Of a stretch of DNA of 64,000 nucleotides, positions 10,320 through 22,074 are shown in pieces; within the stretch, counting starts at the first letter, position 1; each line of letters begins with the position of its first letter. Below the pieces are notes generated by a model that saw nothing but the letters and a program-made list of their open reading frames with translations, searched no databases and was not told where the DNA came from. The DNA is taken from positions 1 to 64,000 of the forward strand of contig JASAON010001602.1 in NCBI GenBank assembly GCA_030849065.1, given 5' to 3'. The position numbers and the translations under genes are program-made. This DNA comes from Jaenimonas drosophilae. Its lineage: Eukaryota > Euglenozoa > Kinetoplastea > Trypanosomatida > Trypanosomatidae.

Positions 10320-11960
10320 ATGCAGCCCAAGCAGAAGGCCGCGCTCGGCATCAACGGCACCCGCATTTCGGGCATCGCCGTTCGTCGCGAGAACGTCACT
10401 GCCGCCCTCGCCGTCTCCAACATTGTAAAGTCGTCCCTCGGCCCGATTGGCCTGGACAAGATGCTCGTGGATGATATCGGTGATGTGTGCGTCACCAATG
10501 ACGGCGCCACCATCCTCAAGAGCCTCGATGTTGAGCACCCCGCCGCACGTTTGTTGGTGGATCTCGCCCAGCTGCAGGATAAGGAGATTGGCGATGGCAC
10601 AACCAGTGTCGTGATTCTCGCCGCGGAGCTCCTCAAGCGTGCGCAGGAGTTGGTGCTGCAGGGCATCCACGCCACAAGCATCATTGCGGGCTACAAGCTC
10701 GCGATGCGTGAGGCGCTCAAATACCTCAACGCCAACCTCTGCTGCAGCGTAGAAAGCCTCGGCAAGGATGTGCTCCTCAACGTGGCCCGCACGAGCATGT
10801 CGAGCAAGATCCTCAACAATGATGCAGATCTCTTCTCCAAGATTGTTGTGGATGCCATCATGTCCGTCAAGACCGTGAATGACATGGGTGATGTGGTGTA
10901 CCCACGCAAGGCGGTGTCTATCCTGTTGCAACACGGCAAGAGCCTGCACGAATCTCGCCTCATTCAGGGCTTCGCCATGAATCTTTCGCGCGCCGCGCAA
11001 GGTATGCCCACCTCGGTGCCGAACGCCCGCATCGCCCTCGTGGATTTTGATCTCCGCGCCGTGAAGATGAAGCTGGGAATGAATATCACCATCAACGATC
11101 CTGCCAAGGCTGAGGCCATCCGCCAACGTGAGCTTGACATCACGAAGGAGCGCATCCAAAAGATGATTGCCGCTGGTGCCAACGTCATCTTCACCACCTG
11201 GGGCATTGAGGATAGCATGATGAAGTACATGGTGGATAGCAACGTGATGGGTGTGCGTCGCGTGAAGAAGGATGATATTCGCCGCATCGCCAAGACCACC
11301 GGCGGCCATGTGGTACATACCATGTCGGATCTCGAGGGTGAAGAGATCTTCGATCCAAAGTGGCTCGGCCACGCCGAGAAGGTGTACGAGGAGCGCATCG
11401 GTGATGATGATTGCATCATTGTCTCTGGCACCAAGAGTGCCGTCTGTGCTTCCATTGTGTGCCGCGGTGCCAACTACTTCATGCTGGAGGAGATGGAGCG
11501 CGCACTGAACGATGCGCTGTGGGCGGTGGCACGCACCTGCGATGCGAGCTCCGTTGTTGCCGGTGGTGGTGCCGTGGAGGCGGCGCTCTCCGTGTACCTC
11601 GACAACTTTGCACGCACGCTGAGCTCTCGCGAGCAGCTCGCCGTGGCGGAGTTTGCCGAGGCCTTGTTAGTCATTCCCAAGACGTTGGCCCTCAACGCCG
11701 CCCTCGACGCGACTGACCTCGTTGCGAAGCTGCGCGTGGAGCACAATGAGGCGCAGAGCAGTGGTGGCAACGCCGAGGGACGCTTCACCGGGTTGGATCT
11801 GCACACCGGCGTACTTCGCAACAACCTTCGCGCTGGTGTGCTCGAGCCACGACCGAGCAAGGTCAAGTCGCTGCAGTTTGCTACGGAGGCATCCATCACG
11901 GTGCTGCGCATTGATGATTGCGTTCGGCTGAACCCGGATGATGATGAGGCACCTCGGTAA
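10320..11960 (+). CDS. CCT1: T-complex chaperonin subunit alpha (CCT1/TCP-1 alpha)
   Basis: Subunit alpha of the cytosolic CCT/TRiC group II chaperonin, which folds actin, tubulin and other proteins using ATP. 546 residues, the normal family length. The start is the ATG giving MQPKQKAALGINGTRISG; upstream codons in the same frame are leader. Equatorial ATP motifs: SLGPIGLDKMLVD (39-51), NDGATIL (60-66) and GDGTTS (91-96). The C-terminal equatorial half has AGGGAVEAALS (~413-423) and REQLAVAEFAEALLVIP. HPAARLLVDLAQLQDKE, TSMSSKIL and DITKERIQKM match the alpha subunit rather than its seven paralogues. Small oddity: the usual TTGGI is TTWGI (Trp for Gly). Flagellar tubulin demand makes CCT a housekeeping gene here. 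Confidence 0.97.
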   Translation: MQPKQKAALGINGTRISGIAVRRENVTAALAVSNIVKSSLGPIGLDKMLVDDIGDVCVTNDGATILKSLDVEHPAARLLVDLAQLQDKEIGDGTTSVVILAAELLKRAQELVLQGIHATSIIAGYKLAMREALKYLNANLCCSVESLGKDVLLNVARTSMSSKILNNDADLFSKIVVDAIMSVKTVNDMGDVVYPRKAVSILLQHGKSLHESRLIQGFAMNLSRAAQGMPTSVPNARIALVDFDLRAVKMKLGMNITINDPAKAEAIRQRELDITKERIQKMIAAGANVIFTTWGIEDSMMKYMVDSNVMGVRRVKKDDIRRIAKTTGGHVVHTMSDLEGEEIFDPKWLGHAEKVYEERIGDDDCIIVSGTKSAVCASIVCRGANYFMLEEMERALNDALWAVARTCDASSVVAGGGAVEAALSVYLDNFARTLSSREQLAVAEFAEALLVIPKTLALNAALDATDLVAKLRVEHNEAQSSGGNAEGRFTGLDLHTGVLRNNLRAGVLEPRPSKVKSLQFATEASITVLRIDDCVRLNPDDDEAPR

Positions 11961-14900
11961 GTCTGAGGCTGAGCACCGGCACACACACACACACACACAC
12001 ACACTCCTACAAAACACCAACAAGAGTAGGATACAACACATATTTTGTTTTTCAAAATGTGTGTTGGTATTGGCATACGTTTAAGCCATGATGGTGCCAC
12101 CCAACAACAATTCATCTCTCTTGTTGTTGTTGTTGTTGTTGTTGTGCGGGAATCTGTGTTGGTGTTGTTGTTGTATGCATGCCGTTGGAGTAGATCTAAG
12201 GAACCGGCCGAATGAAGGTAATGGGTATGGTGTGGAGGTGCTTCACCTCAACTTCCATGGCACTACACGTTTTTTCAGATTCTTTTTTTTTTCTTTTCCT
12301 GTGGGAGAACACGTGTGTGCGTGTACGTTACGTTCAACCGTACAATACTACACAGCACCATGTTCTTCTTCTTGTAATAGCTGGGCGGGCAAATGCTGAT
12401 TTCATCATCACACACGAAGCCTGAAGGAAGAGCCCCGTTGGCGGGTGAAGGGAGGGCCGTAGCAACACGTGAGAAGTGATGAATGTTAATGAGATGAGCA
12501 CGACCATGCGTGGTTGTGATTGCTGCACTCCTGATGCAACATCGTCTTCGTTGTTCGTTGCTATCCCTCTCTTTGCCATCCACCGTATTGGTAAGCATAA
12601 CACACACACATGCATCATGTTGGCGCGAGAACATGGCGGTGTAAAAACACAAACAACAAAAAACACACAAACAAAGCCTCTCTCTCCAACCTCTTTCTTC
12701 ATGTGAAGAGGAGGGTGAAGATGGCAGATGAACCCACGATGATCTAGTGCTACACTGGGACCTACACACTCACTCACCCTCTTTCATCCTCTCATTCTGA
12801 CCTCTTATCTTTCTGTGTTGTTGTTGTATGATTGTGTACGTACGTAAGTTTTTTGGCTGCTACGACGCCTTCTCTCCCCCACTCACGTACCATCAAACAC
12901 TGACAACACTAGTTGTTGTACCGCTGATAATAACAAAGGAACTAAGAACGAAGAAGAAGAACATCTTTGACAGAAGGATCCTGCCACATACATACAAACG
13001 AACACGCAAACACCTTCAACACATACGCCACACCTAGTCCGTGAAGGTTGTGTTGTTAGTGTGTGATCCTGTTCCTGTTCTCCAACCAGCTCCTTCTTTT
13101 GCTGTTGTTGTTGTTGTTGTTGTTGGTCGCTTAACCTCACCACCTCGCTTTGCCGTTTTGTTGTTGTTTTTTTCACTTTCGCGAGTGTGCCATCCATTCA
13201 TCCTTCCGTTTCTGCAGTAGCTGTCGTTGTTGTGTTGTTGTGTTGTTGTTGCTCTGCCCACGATTCCCTGAGAGAGATCCAGTGCTCCATCCTCATCTCT
13301 ATCAGCGCGAACGTGCCACGATTGCACTGGAAAGGCCCCACAAGGATCTTTCCTTCTTGCGATTTGGCTGGCATCCATCACATCTCCACCTCATCAACGT
13401 CTTTGCCGCTGCCTCAAACGTCTTGTTGTTGTGCAACGAAGGACGCATAGCTGGACGAATCACACGCAATTCAGTTTTCATTTTTTTTTCATCTGTTTTT
13501 TTTTCCCCCGTTGCTGTAGTTGTTGTTACTGGGTTGTACTCGCTTTCTCTGTGCCATATTCTATTGGAACTCTGAGAAAACTTCCCGTGCCATCTTCCAC
13601 GCACACGAAAAACACACCAATCACATAACAACACATCATCGCCATCATCGTCACCCAACCATCATCTATCCGACGGTGTATTAGACGACGCGAACAAAGT
13701 ACAACACACGCCGTTTATCTCAGTTTTTGTTGTTGGCTGACAAGAATCCCTCTCGCGTTGGAGTTGGGGATTAGGATTTGTTCCACGGGTACCCACGCAC
13801 ATACACATCAACATCACCTGCTGATTGATTTGGTAGTTTGTGTTGTGCTCTGCGACGAGATACCACACACTCACTTCGCTTATCGAAAACCCATTCATCA
13901 CTCCTCACGCGTCTTAGATCTCGCTCGGTGTTGTTTCGTACCTCCAATTGCTTGCGAATCTTCTCCCCCACACACCTACGTACGCACACACACACACACA
14001 CAGACAAACATCCTCACTCCTCTACAACAACAACCAAACCACACGAGCTGTTGTTTGATAGAGTGTTGTTGTTGTGTTGTGTTGCATCAGCTCCCGTGAA
14101 TTCATCTGCGAGTCGTTAACGTCTTTTTTTTGGCAGAGCAGCGCACTTTTTTTCTTTTCTTCATTTTTTTGTTATTATTTGTGTGCTGCCGCTGTTGCGT
14201 GAGTGCCAATAACGTATTTCGCGTACAGAGTCCTAACATCCACGGAGATTTGGAAACGAGGAAGACGAAGCAAACAAACAAACAAACAAGACGACGCTCA
14301 AACAATCATCTCATCTCACCCACATACATCAATACACGAAGAACACAGTGCCGCACGTGTTTGTGGTGGACATCATTTCAAGGTTCATATCATCACCTCA
14401 CGGGAGTAGTTCGTACGACGGAAGAAGCGTTTCGAGCTCCGCGTCCACGCCTCACAACTGAACAAGATCCAACAACTTGTTTCTATCGTTGTGTGTTGCT
14501 CTGATTTTGGTGTAGCCAAGAAGAAGAAGAGATTTGATATACGCTCGCTGACACAGATTGTGTTGTGCCAGTTTGTGGTGATTGCCATCCCTGCTTGCAC
14601 GAGATTGATTCATTCGGCAAACGTTGTGCGTTGCCAAGCACTACACATCTCCAGCACCTCACGTCACTGCACGAGGAGGTTGTGTGGAGGAAGAAGGAAC
14701 AACAACAAGAAGAAATTTCTCATTGGCTCACAATTTGTGCAACCATTGATATTTACCGTTGTGTTTGTATTCTAGCTCTTTGTTTTATTTTTGGTTGTAT
14801 CACGGAAGAAACGAGCAACAACAAATTGTGTGTGAGGCTGCACGTACTTCTTTTTGTGCGTGTGCTGAACATCTTTGATTGATTGCGGATTTCTTTCAGA

Positions 14901-15125
14901 AACTCCAGGAAAAAAAAGAAGAATTTTTGTTGTGTTTCACGTTTCTCTAAAAAAAAAGAGTATTTTTTTTTCTTGCAAACCAACACACATCACATTTCCG
15001 TCTTTACTACACACACACACACTACTATTCGAGAACATCAAAGAACATCTTCATCGACGAACGAAGTGCATCAAACTCTCTCCACTTACGCACACACACA
15101 CACACACACATCTACAACATCATCA
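11961..15125 (+). other. Gene-free interval
   Basis: Starts with a (CA)n run (~11981-12003) just after the CCT1 stop. Further on are (GTT)n at 12121-12142 and 13098-13124, several poly-T tracts, (CAAA)n near 14272-14289, and a CA run near 13985-14001. Long open frames in the interval are low-complexity translations of these repeats; none resembles a protein family. Confidence 0.6.
14889..14899 (+). promoter_or_regulatory. Candidate trans-splice acceptor for the La-related gene
   Basis: TTTCTTTCAG, with the AG at 14898-14899, is the cleanest acceptor upstream of ATG 15126. Poly-T at 14965-14973 offers later alternatives. Confidence 0.35.
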
Positions 15126-17270
15126 ATGACCTCCACGACTGCCGTAGTCAGTACACCTGTGCCAGAGAAGCCCTGTCTTCCTGGCGAGGAGAACAACACA
15201 CCTTCAACTGTGGAGGATGCAGAGCTGCACTTGAGTGTGGCGGGTGCGCTGCCGGTGAGTAGCACGGATGATGCTAGTGCCAATGAATCGGATGAACCCG
15301 CGGAGGATTGCTGCCTCCTCAAGGAGGCCGCATTAGATGCTGAAACACGCCGTGAGCGTGTATCGCAGCTGCTCGAGCGCTTTCTTCATGCCAGTTTTCT
15401 CGCTGGTGGTGATGATGATGATGATGATGAGGATGCACAGACCATTCGTGCGCAGCTCCTTCATCACAGCCGCATGGATCATCGCTTGACCGTTCCCGTT
15501 GCTGCCTTGGCTGAGCTCGCTCCTCTTCGTGAGCTGTGCTCCTCCACTCCCAACAAGTCTGGCAAGCGTGAAGACGATGCCAGCCACTCCGTTGTTGAGT
15601 GGGAGGTATTGATGGAAGCGGCGAAGAAATCAAGCAAGTTGGTGCTTCATGCCATGACTGCTGTGGAGAAGGCCAGCCGTCGCGAGCCACTTGGCGCACC
15701 TCCATCACGTGTTGGCCCCGCCACACACACCTCCTCGGCCACCTCATGTGCGTTGCTCCTTCAGCTGGAGGCGAGCGTTGGCGCCAGCCCCGATCTTACC
15801 ACGGACGTGAAGACGAAGCTGGGCAGTGATGCTCACGCACTCCTCCTCGTGGCACCTATTCCTGGTGTGTGTGAGGCCTATGCTACCTTTGTAGATGCCG
15901 AAAGCTGCAACAGCGCACGCTGTTCGCTGGAGTCTCTGGGAGATTTCACGTTGGCCAACACGATTGCACGCGTGCCAACATCCCCTGCGGCGATGGCGCC
16001 ACCTTCACCACTTGATTGCTCTCCGGGCAGTCCGGCATCCTCGCAACCCAGCGCCGCCGCCACGGCAGAGGCCACCTCCAGCGTGGCAGAAAACAACGGC
16101 GGCATTGTGAGCGCGCCGCCACCGAGCATCGATGCCGCGCTCGCCGATGAGCTCCACGTGCTGGAGATGCTCGACCAGCCTGATAACCCGTTGAGCAAGG
16201 CGGGCCACAACACACACGCCGCACCCTTCATCCCCATGTCGCTGCGTCGGGAGGAGCGCGCGAGCACAACAGCTCCAGCCATGGTGGCGGCACTTCCTCT
16301 TCTCCCGCCACCTCCACCACCCCCACCACTGCCGCCCATGATGGCCTACCACAATCGTCGCGGTGGCCGTTCTGCGCGCGTGATGATGAATGTTGCTGCT
16401 CCCGCACACGGCAGCTCAGCTTGGTGGGCCGCACCTCCTGATAGCCCCTCACCCTCATCCACGGCACCGTACGCATCTGCCGGCCTACGTGCAACAACAA
16501 CAACATCTGCTGCCTACCAACCGCGTGCAACATCTCCTGCGACGGCGGGTGAGGTTGGCTTAGGTGTTCTTCCACGCCCTACCTCTACGGCAACACGTCC
16601 AGTGCCTCTTGCCGTGGATGAACCTGCGCCAAAAAACAACAACAACAACAACAACAACCTCACCTCCTCCTCCACCTCCCCACGTCGTGGTGTTGCGTTG
16701 GTGCCGCCGACTCCCATTCTTGTTGAGCCGGAGCTCAGTGGCTCCTTGCTGGGCCACTCCTCCCCACACAGCACCCGTCTTCGCAATGATCCGTACTCGA
16801 TGGACTCAAACTTCGTGGAGTGCGATGATGATGAGCTGATCCCATCCTCGCCATCTCTCTCTCCAGTGAAGGCCAGCAGTGAGTATGTGCTTCACTTTGA
16901 AGATCCAATGGTGATGATTCACCAGCAACAATCGAGCAACAAGTTTGCCAGCACCACCAACTCAACCAACAACAACAACTATGATGTTGCGGAGAAGGCT
17001 ACCCCATCATCTACAACAACCACAAACACAAACACAACCACCACCACCACCACAACAACCAGCACCGGCCCAAAGTCCTTCGCTGAGGTGATTCGCCATC
17101 GCGCGCCCGTTGCGGCGGCAGCCACGACGGCCGTTGCCGCGGCTGCTCGTGATGCAGCCACAAAAACTGCCCAAACGGCAGGCCGCAAGACGAGCTCTGC
17201 CGCCAACACCAATGCCGGACGTACATCTGCCAAGAGCAGGTCAAGCAGGGTTGCCCAACAGCAACAATAA
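15126..17270 (+). CDS. Probable La-related protein (LARP) with PAM2-like motif
   Basis: 714 residues from the ATG after the CA-rich leader. Residues ~75-178 resemble a La motif (winged-helix RNA-binding): RRERVSQLLERFLHASFLAG, an Asp-rich insert, IRAQLLHHSRMDHRLTVPVAALAELAPLREL, then VLMEAAKKSSKLVL. This follows the La order: helix with FxxxxL, VPLxxLxxxxxLxxL, and the KSSKL helix. Residues ~235-284 (LLLVAPIPG...YATFVDAES) may be an RRM-like fold. HNTHAAPFIP (361-370) fits the PABP-binding PAM2 pattern LNxxAxxFxP except for His in place of Leu. The rest is Pro/Ser/Thr/Asn-rich with a polyPro run and an Ala/Lys/Arg-rich C-terminus. A role in mRNA binding or stability is inference; no catalytic domain is seen. 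Confidence 0.6.
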   Translation: MTSTTAVVSTPVPEKPCLPGEENNTPSTVEDAELHLSVAGALPVSSTDDASANESDEPAEDCCLLKEAALDAETRRERVSQLLERFLHASFLAGGDDDDDDEDAQTIRAQLLHHSRMDHRLTVPVAALAELAPLRELCSSTPNKSGKREDDASHSVVEWEVLMEAAKKSSKLVLHAMTAVEKASRREPLGAPPSRVGPATHTSSATSCALLLQLEASVGASPDLTTDVKTKLGSDAHALLLVAPIPGVCEAYATFVDAESCNSARCSLESLGDFTLANTIARVPTSPAAMAPPSPLDCSPGSPASSQPSAAATAEATSSVAENNGGIVSAPPPSIDAALADELHVLEMLDQPDNPLSKAGHNTHAAPFIPMSLRREERASTTAPAMVAALPLLPPPPPPPPLPPMMAYHNRRGGRSARVMMNVAAPAHGSSAWWAAPPDSPSPSSTAPYASAGLRATTTTSAAYQPRATSPATAGEVGLGVLPRPTSTATRPVPLAVDEPAPKNNNNNNNNLTSSSTSPRRGVALVPPTPILVEPELSGSLLGHSSPHSTRLRNDPYSMDSNFVECDDDELIPSSPSLSPVKASSEYVLHFEDPMVMIHQQQSSNKFASTTNSTNNNNYDVAEKATPSSTTTTNTNTTTTTTTTTSTGPKSFAEVIRHRAPVAAAATTAVAAAARDAATKTAQTAGRKTSSAANTNAGRTSAKSRSSRVAQQQQ

Positions 17271-17517
17271 ACAACAGTAGAGGGGCATGACCTTGTGGTA
17301 TGGATGAGTGGTGCCCACGCATCATCTCATTCTGGGATTTTTTGTTTTCTTTCTTCTTCCTTCCTCTTGCAGAGAGGGGTCTGAATGGTGTGGGCTGTTG
17401 GCTCAACACAAGGTGGTGTGCTGAGTTGTGTGTGTAGTAGCTACGCACACAACCTCCCTCCACGCTGGAACATGCCAGACAACCCTCCTCACGCACTAAG
17501 CACGTTAACCAACACTA

Positions 17518-17537
17518 GAAACAAACAAACAAACAAA

Positions 17538-17576
<39 letters not shown>
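17518..17576 (+). repeat. (AAAC)n followed by (AC)n microsatellite
   Basis: About six AAAC units run directly into roughly eighteen AC units, downstream of the La-related gene. Confidence 0.9.
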
Positions 17577-17577
<1 letters not shown>

Positions 17578-18840
17578 GACGTACGCATAATCCATGCAGG
17601 ATTTACTCTACGTTATCATCATCACACAGCCTTCTACCGTTTTTTTTTCTGTTCGTCCATGTGCAGCCTCCGTCTCGAGTGTTTCCACGTCTTTTCTTTT
17701 TCTTTTCTGATCATAACAAAACGGTGAGTTGCTTCATCCCCTCTTTCCTTCTCCACCATATTCATCACACATACACACACTTCCCTTCTTTTTGTTGTTG
17801 CTGCTTGTGTGCGTGGATAGAACCCCACGACACACATGCGCACAAGCACACGTACATGATGCCCCTCCTCCCCAATCTAACAGACCAAGTGAAAATGCTG
17901 ATTGCGTGCATACAACATGTTTTTTCTTGTTGTATGTGCTTCATTCTCTGCGCTACCTCCGTTCATGGGCAGCAACCTTCGCCATCACCTTCATCATCAA
18001 CCAACCCTACACATCGTGCGCTTCCTTATGACGGGCATACACGAACGTTTTGCCAACGAGATTGTTTTTATGTTTTTTTTTCTCTTGCTCAGCCGCGGTG
18101 TGTGCGCACTTCTGTTGTTGATGATGAGAGGCACACAAGTACGTGTGGGTGTGGCTGACGAAGAACATCTTGATGATCGTTGTATGCGCTGCAGGATTTT
18201 GTTTTGTGGCTGAAGCATCTACTTTCTAGCTACGCATCACACTCTTGCAGTGAAAATTGGGGAAACAACACGAACTGATATGTGGAGTTGTTGTTGTGTT
18301 GGGCAGGTGAAAAAAAAAAAACGAATGAAGGGGGGCTCCGTGAAGTACTTCAGTTGTTGTTGTTGTTGTGTGTATATATGTTGTGTGCGTATATGTTGAT
18401 CTCTCCAAGGTTTTTGTTTTTGTTTCTCTTTTTTTTTTTCCTTTGTGCTCCCGCAGAGCAACACGAAGGCCGGAAGAAACGAAATAATAAAAAGAGAAAA
18501 AAAAAGGATGCTGCCATACTCGTATGCCGCAGCCGCCCCCTCCCCCCTGTAGTAGCTCTCCTCCATCTCCATTGTGTGGCTGGTGGAACCAACTCTAGTA
18601 AAACCTCAGTAGCACACACACACAGACACACATACACATACATGAATGAATGAATCCATGAGTACATACACACCGCGAGGGTTGTGATCACAGAAGAGTT
18701 GTATGTACGCATGTGTGCATATATATACGTAGGTATATTTTGTTTCTTCTTCTACTTCGTTTTTTTTGTTGCTGTTTTGATGCTCGATCCTCGGTTATTT
18801 GCTCCATCGCTGAGAGAGTGTGAGCCAGCACAACACACAT

Positions 18841-18866
18841 GAGCCAGCAAACATATTCACTGGCTC
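18841..18866. repeat. Inverted repeat GAGCCAG / CTGGCTC
   Basis: Perfect 7-bp arms with a 12-nt loop; an extra direct copy of GAGCCAGCA lies at 18822-18830. Function unknown. Confidence 0.5.
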
Positions 18867-21800
18867 CCCCCTACTACTTCATCCTCTTTTCATCGCACGT
18901 GGTGCATCCATCACCATGTTGTTGTTGCTGCTGATGTTGTTCTTCTGTGTTTGTTGGCAACAACTCATCACTGCGATTGGATGGATCTTCTTCTCTCTTT
19001 GCCGCCGCCCCTCTCCACGACGGTTTTCGTTTATACTTCCTTCTTATTTGCTGGACCTCTTCTCTCAACGTATTGCCCGTTGTGGCACAATCAATCAGCA
19101 CTCAGATTGCACCAACCATGCTGGGCCAGCTGCCGCTTGCGTAGGGCAACACACCTAGCACCACACCACACCCCACACGCGCGGCTTGACCTGTTTTCCT
19201 CTTTTTTTTTTGTTCCTTGTGTGAGTATGTGAATGAGCGTGTGTGTGCCTGCGCTCATTCCAAACATGGATTCCATGGATTGCCTGGCGGTGTTGTGTGT
19301 TGTTGCATGAATATTTGCATGTTTGGCTCTCTCTCTCTCTCATGATGATTGTTGTTGCCTGTCTTACTCCTGCGTGCCATCTCCGCCCTACCTCTCGCAC
19401 AACACCAACATCATGTGCTGATGTTGGTGTTTGAGTAGCTGATGCGAATGAGTGGCACCTCCGCTGGCTGGGCGTGGAGTGTGGTTGCTCCAGACGAGGA
19501 GGGGTGTAAATCTCCTCTTTGTTGTTTTTTTGTTGGCTGAATCACTTCACATTGATGGGTGATGATCAACCACACACGCACACACGCACAGACCGGCATG
19601 ATTCCTCCACCCCCACCCGCTGCATGGATGGATCTTCTACATTGATGGAGGTGGTGAGAGAACCATGACTGCACGTCTTCGTCAGATTTGTTCCTGATGA
19701 ATGTTTTTTTTGTTGTTGTGGGAAGAACGAGTGCAGGCTCGCGTGGAAGAAACACAACATTGACTGCCATCTACGTATTGAGGGGAGGGAAGTGTGCTTA
19801 ACAGAGATGAACGCACACGCATACGCATCACGAATATTCTTGTTGCTTGTGCATCTAACAAAGACCCTCCCTCACGTAAGCGAATGCAAGCGTAGAATGA
19901 TGTTTTCTGCCCTGCAAGATGCACGCGCTGATCCTTCATCATCACAATCATCTCCTACACAACACCCAAATTTGCCATCTTCGTGCGTGTTTCCGAAGTC
20001 AGCGATTGTGTGTTTGTACGGGTGATATGCGTGTGAATGAAGGGAGGATATGCATGTGTGTGCTCCATTCTTCTTGCTGGCAGTCGGCTAGTTCGTCTTC
20101 CAACATCTCTCTATAACTTCATTGAAGCAGCAACACTAACTTAATACCATAACACATATGAAGTGTGATAAACACACGTACGCACACACACACACACACA
20201 CACCCCTCGCATGAGGATGGATTGATGATCCACGCAACACGGTTGTACCGCCCACAAAGCTAAACGCGGTGTGTGCGTGTTCTCTGGCCGATTTTTCAGT
20301 ATTGGCATCAGCAACCTGACCCATATTATGAAGTGGAGCAGAGAGCGCAACCCATCTAAGGAGAGAGAGAGAGAAGGAGTGAGTAGGAGTGAGGGGGTTG
20401 TGAAGAAGTACGCACACGCGCGCACACACCTCCATCACACCAGCACTATTTCACACACAGACACTCACATTTTTATATCGAGGAATTCACGTTCTTTCTT
20501 TCTTCTTTTTTTTTCTCGATTCGGGTTACTTCTGGAACCCTCCTCTTCCTCCTCGTCCTTCCACGTTTTCTGTTTTTTGTTGTGGTTGCTGATGTTGTTG
20601 TGGGCTTGTTTGATAGGATGGAGAGCAGAACTGCGCAGCATGCCTCTCTGATCCTTCTTCTGGCACCTCTCTCTCTCTCTCTTCCACATCTACACACTCC
20701 TCTTCTTCGTGCCACGTGATCATGTTTTTTTTTTCTTGATTATTGTTTTTGGTATGACGAGAGGAAGCGGCGTACCTCGTGCGATGGCGATGGTCCTGCC
20801 TTCCACGTTTGCTGCTTTTGTTGCTGAACATCCTTCCTACCTCTCTCTCCCCATCTTTTTTTCTTCTTTTGTTCTTGTATGCGTGAATGCGTGCACGTGT
20901 TGGCTTGCGTTGTTCTTTTTTTTTTCTTTTCTTTTCCATTTTTTGTTTATGGCCTCCGTACTTCCAAGAAGGAATGCAAGCGAGGCACTTGGCACCTCTT
21001 CCCCTCTCTCCTTCTCTTCTTCCTCCATCTCTGACTGTTTTTGTTTTTGTTGTGGTTGATGATGTGGCAGTTGTTATAATCTTCTCTACCCGACGTTGTT
21101 GTTAAGCTCTCATGAATGAAGATGATGATTCACTACAGCCTTTCGCGCCGACAGACACACACGCACGCACACAAATCTGGATTTGGCTCCCTTTCTTGCA
21201 CAGGCTCATCTTCACATGTTGGCATACACAACACCTCCCACACGTACAACACACGAATCCTATGTTTTGCTTGTTTCTATCCCACCCAAAACGCCATTTT
21301 TCCTGTTTCTTTGTGTTGCTTCGGAGTTGGTTTTTATCCATCCCGTGTTGCTGTTGTTCTTCCTGTTGCGCTGCTCTTCGCTGTTGGTAGGGCATGCGAT
21401 CTTGTGTAGATGATGTGCATTGGATGGAGAGGGTTTGCTCAGAGGTAGCACCTCTCCATCCTACACACACGCACACCTACAGTGTGTGCAGAATGAAAAA
21501 AAAATGTGTGGCACATGTGTATCCAATGATGGATCAGGATGACTGGAGTAGAGAGAATGAGAAGGAGAGATGAGGTTGGGGCCTGCTACCTCCCACGCGT
21601 TCCCCCCTCGCTGGAACACGCGCAACCGCGCGCGCTCGCACACATGTGATGATGTGTCTTGTGTGGAGAGCTCAACACCCCCACCCCTGGTGCGCTGTTT
21701 GTTGTTGGTTGCTTCTTTTTTATTATTTTGTTGTTGTTGTTGTTGTTATTTTTCTGTGTTTGCTCGAGATCTTTCTCCACCGACCAACACGCTTCTTCTT

Positions 21801-21981
21801 ATACTAAGAAACACACACACACAAATCTCCAAATGAATGAAGACGTACGAAGTTGTAAGCCCACATGCGAGGGAAAAATATAAACGTGTTTTGCACAGAA
21901 GCAGCATCTTGATGTAGGAAGAGCTGCTTCGTCCATGAAGTTGGTGAGATGCTACAACATGTGAGGTTGCTTGATCATAAT

Positions 21982-22041
21982 CTTGTTTTTCCATCTTTTT
22001 CTTCACACATCTCTACAACACACACACACACACACATACAG
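21982..22041 (+). promoter_or_regulatory. Predicted trans-splice acceptor for the two-TM protein gene
   Basis: A pyrimidine tract (21982-22005) is followed by an AG-free (CA)n spacer, and the first AG is at 22040-22041. The leader to ATG 22075 is 33 nt. Confidence 0.6.
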
Positions 22042-22074
22042 ACAGACTTAGGGTAGCTTAAACATCCCACAGTG

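Larger units (their letters stand above)
17271..22074 (+). other. Large gene-free interval (4.8 kb)
   Basis: The longest stretch without a gene. Open frames on both strands (up to 165 residues) are low-complexity readings of T-rich, CA-rich or AG-rich DNA. It contains (AAAC)n/(AC)n at 17518-17576, poly-T tracts, (GA)n at 20361-20376, (CA)n at 20179-20205 and a 7-bp hairpin at 18841-18866. At least ten pyrimidine-tract/AG combinations are present, so unannotated short or non-coding transcripts are possible. I cannot identify any. Confidence 0.55.

Noticed and set aside
10314..11372. 352-residue minus-strand open frame
   Set aside because: Antisense shadow of CCT1, rich in His and Gly from codon bias.
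17661..18158. 165-residue open frame in the large gap
   Set aside because: Begins with GTG, and the translation is Phe/His/Thr/Cys-rich from pyrimidine and CA tracts.
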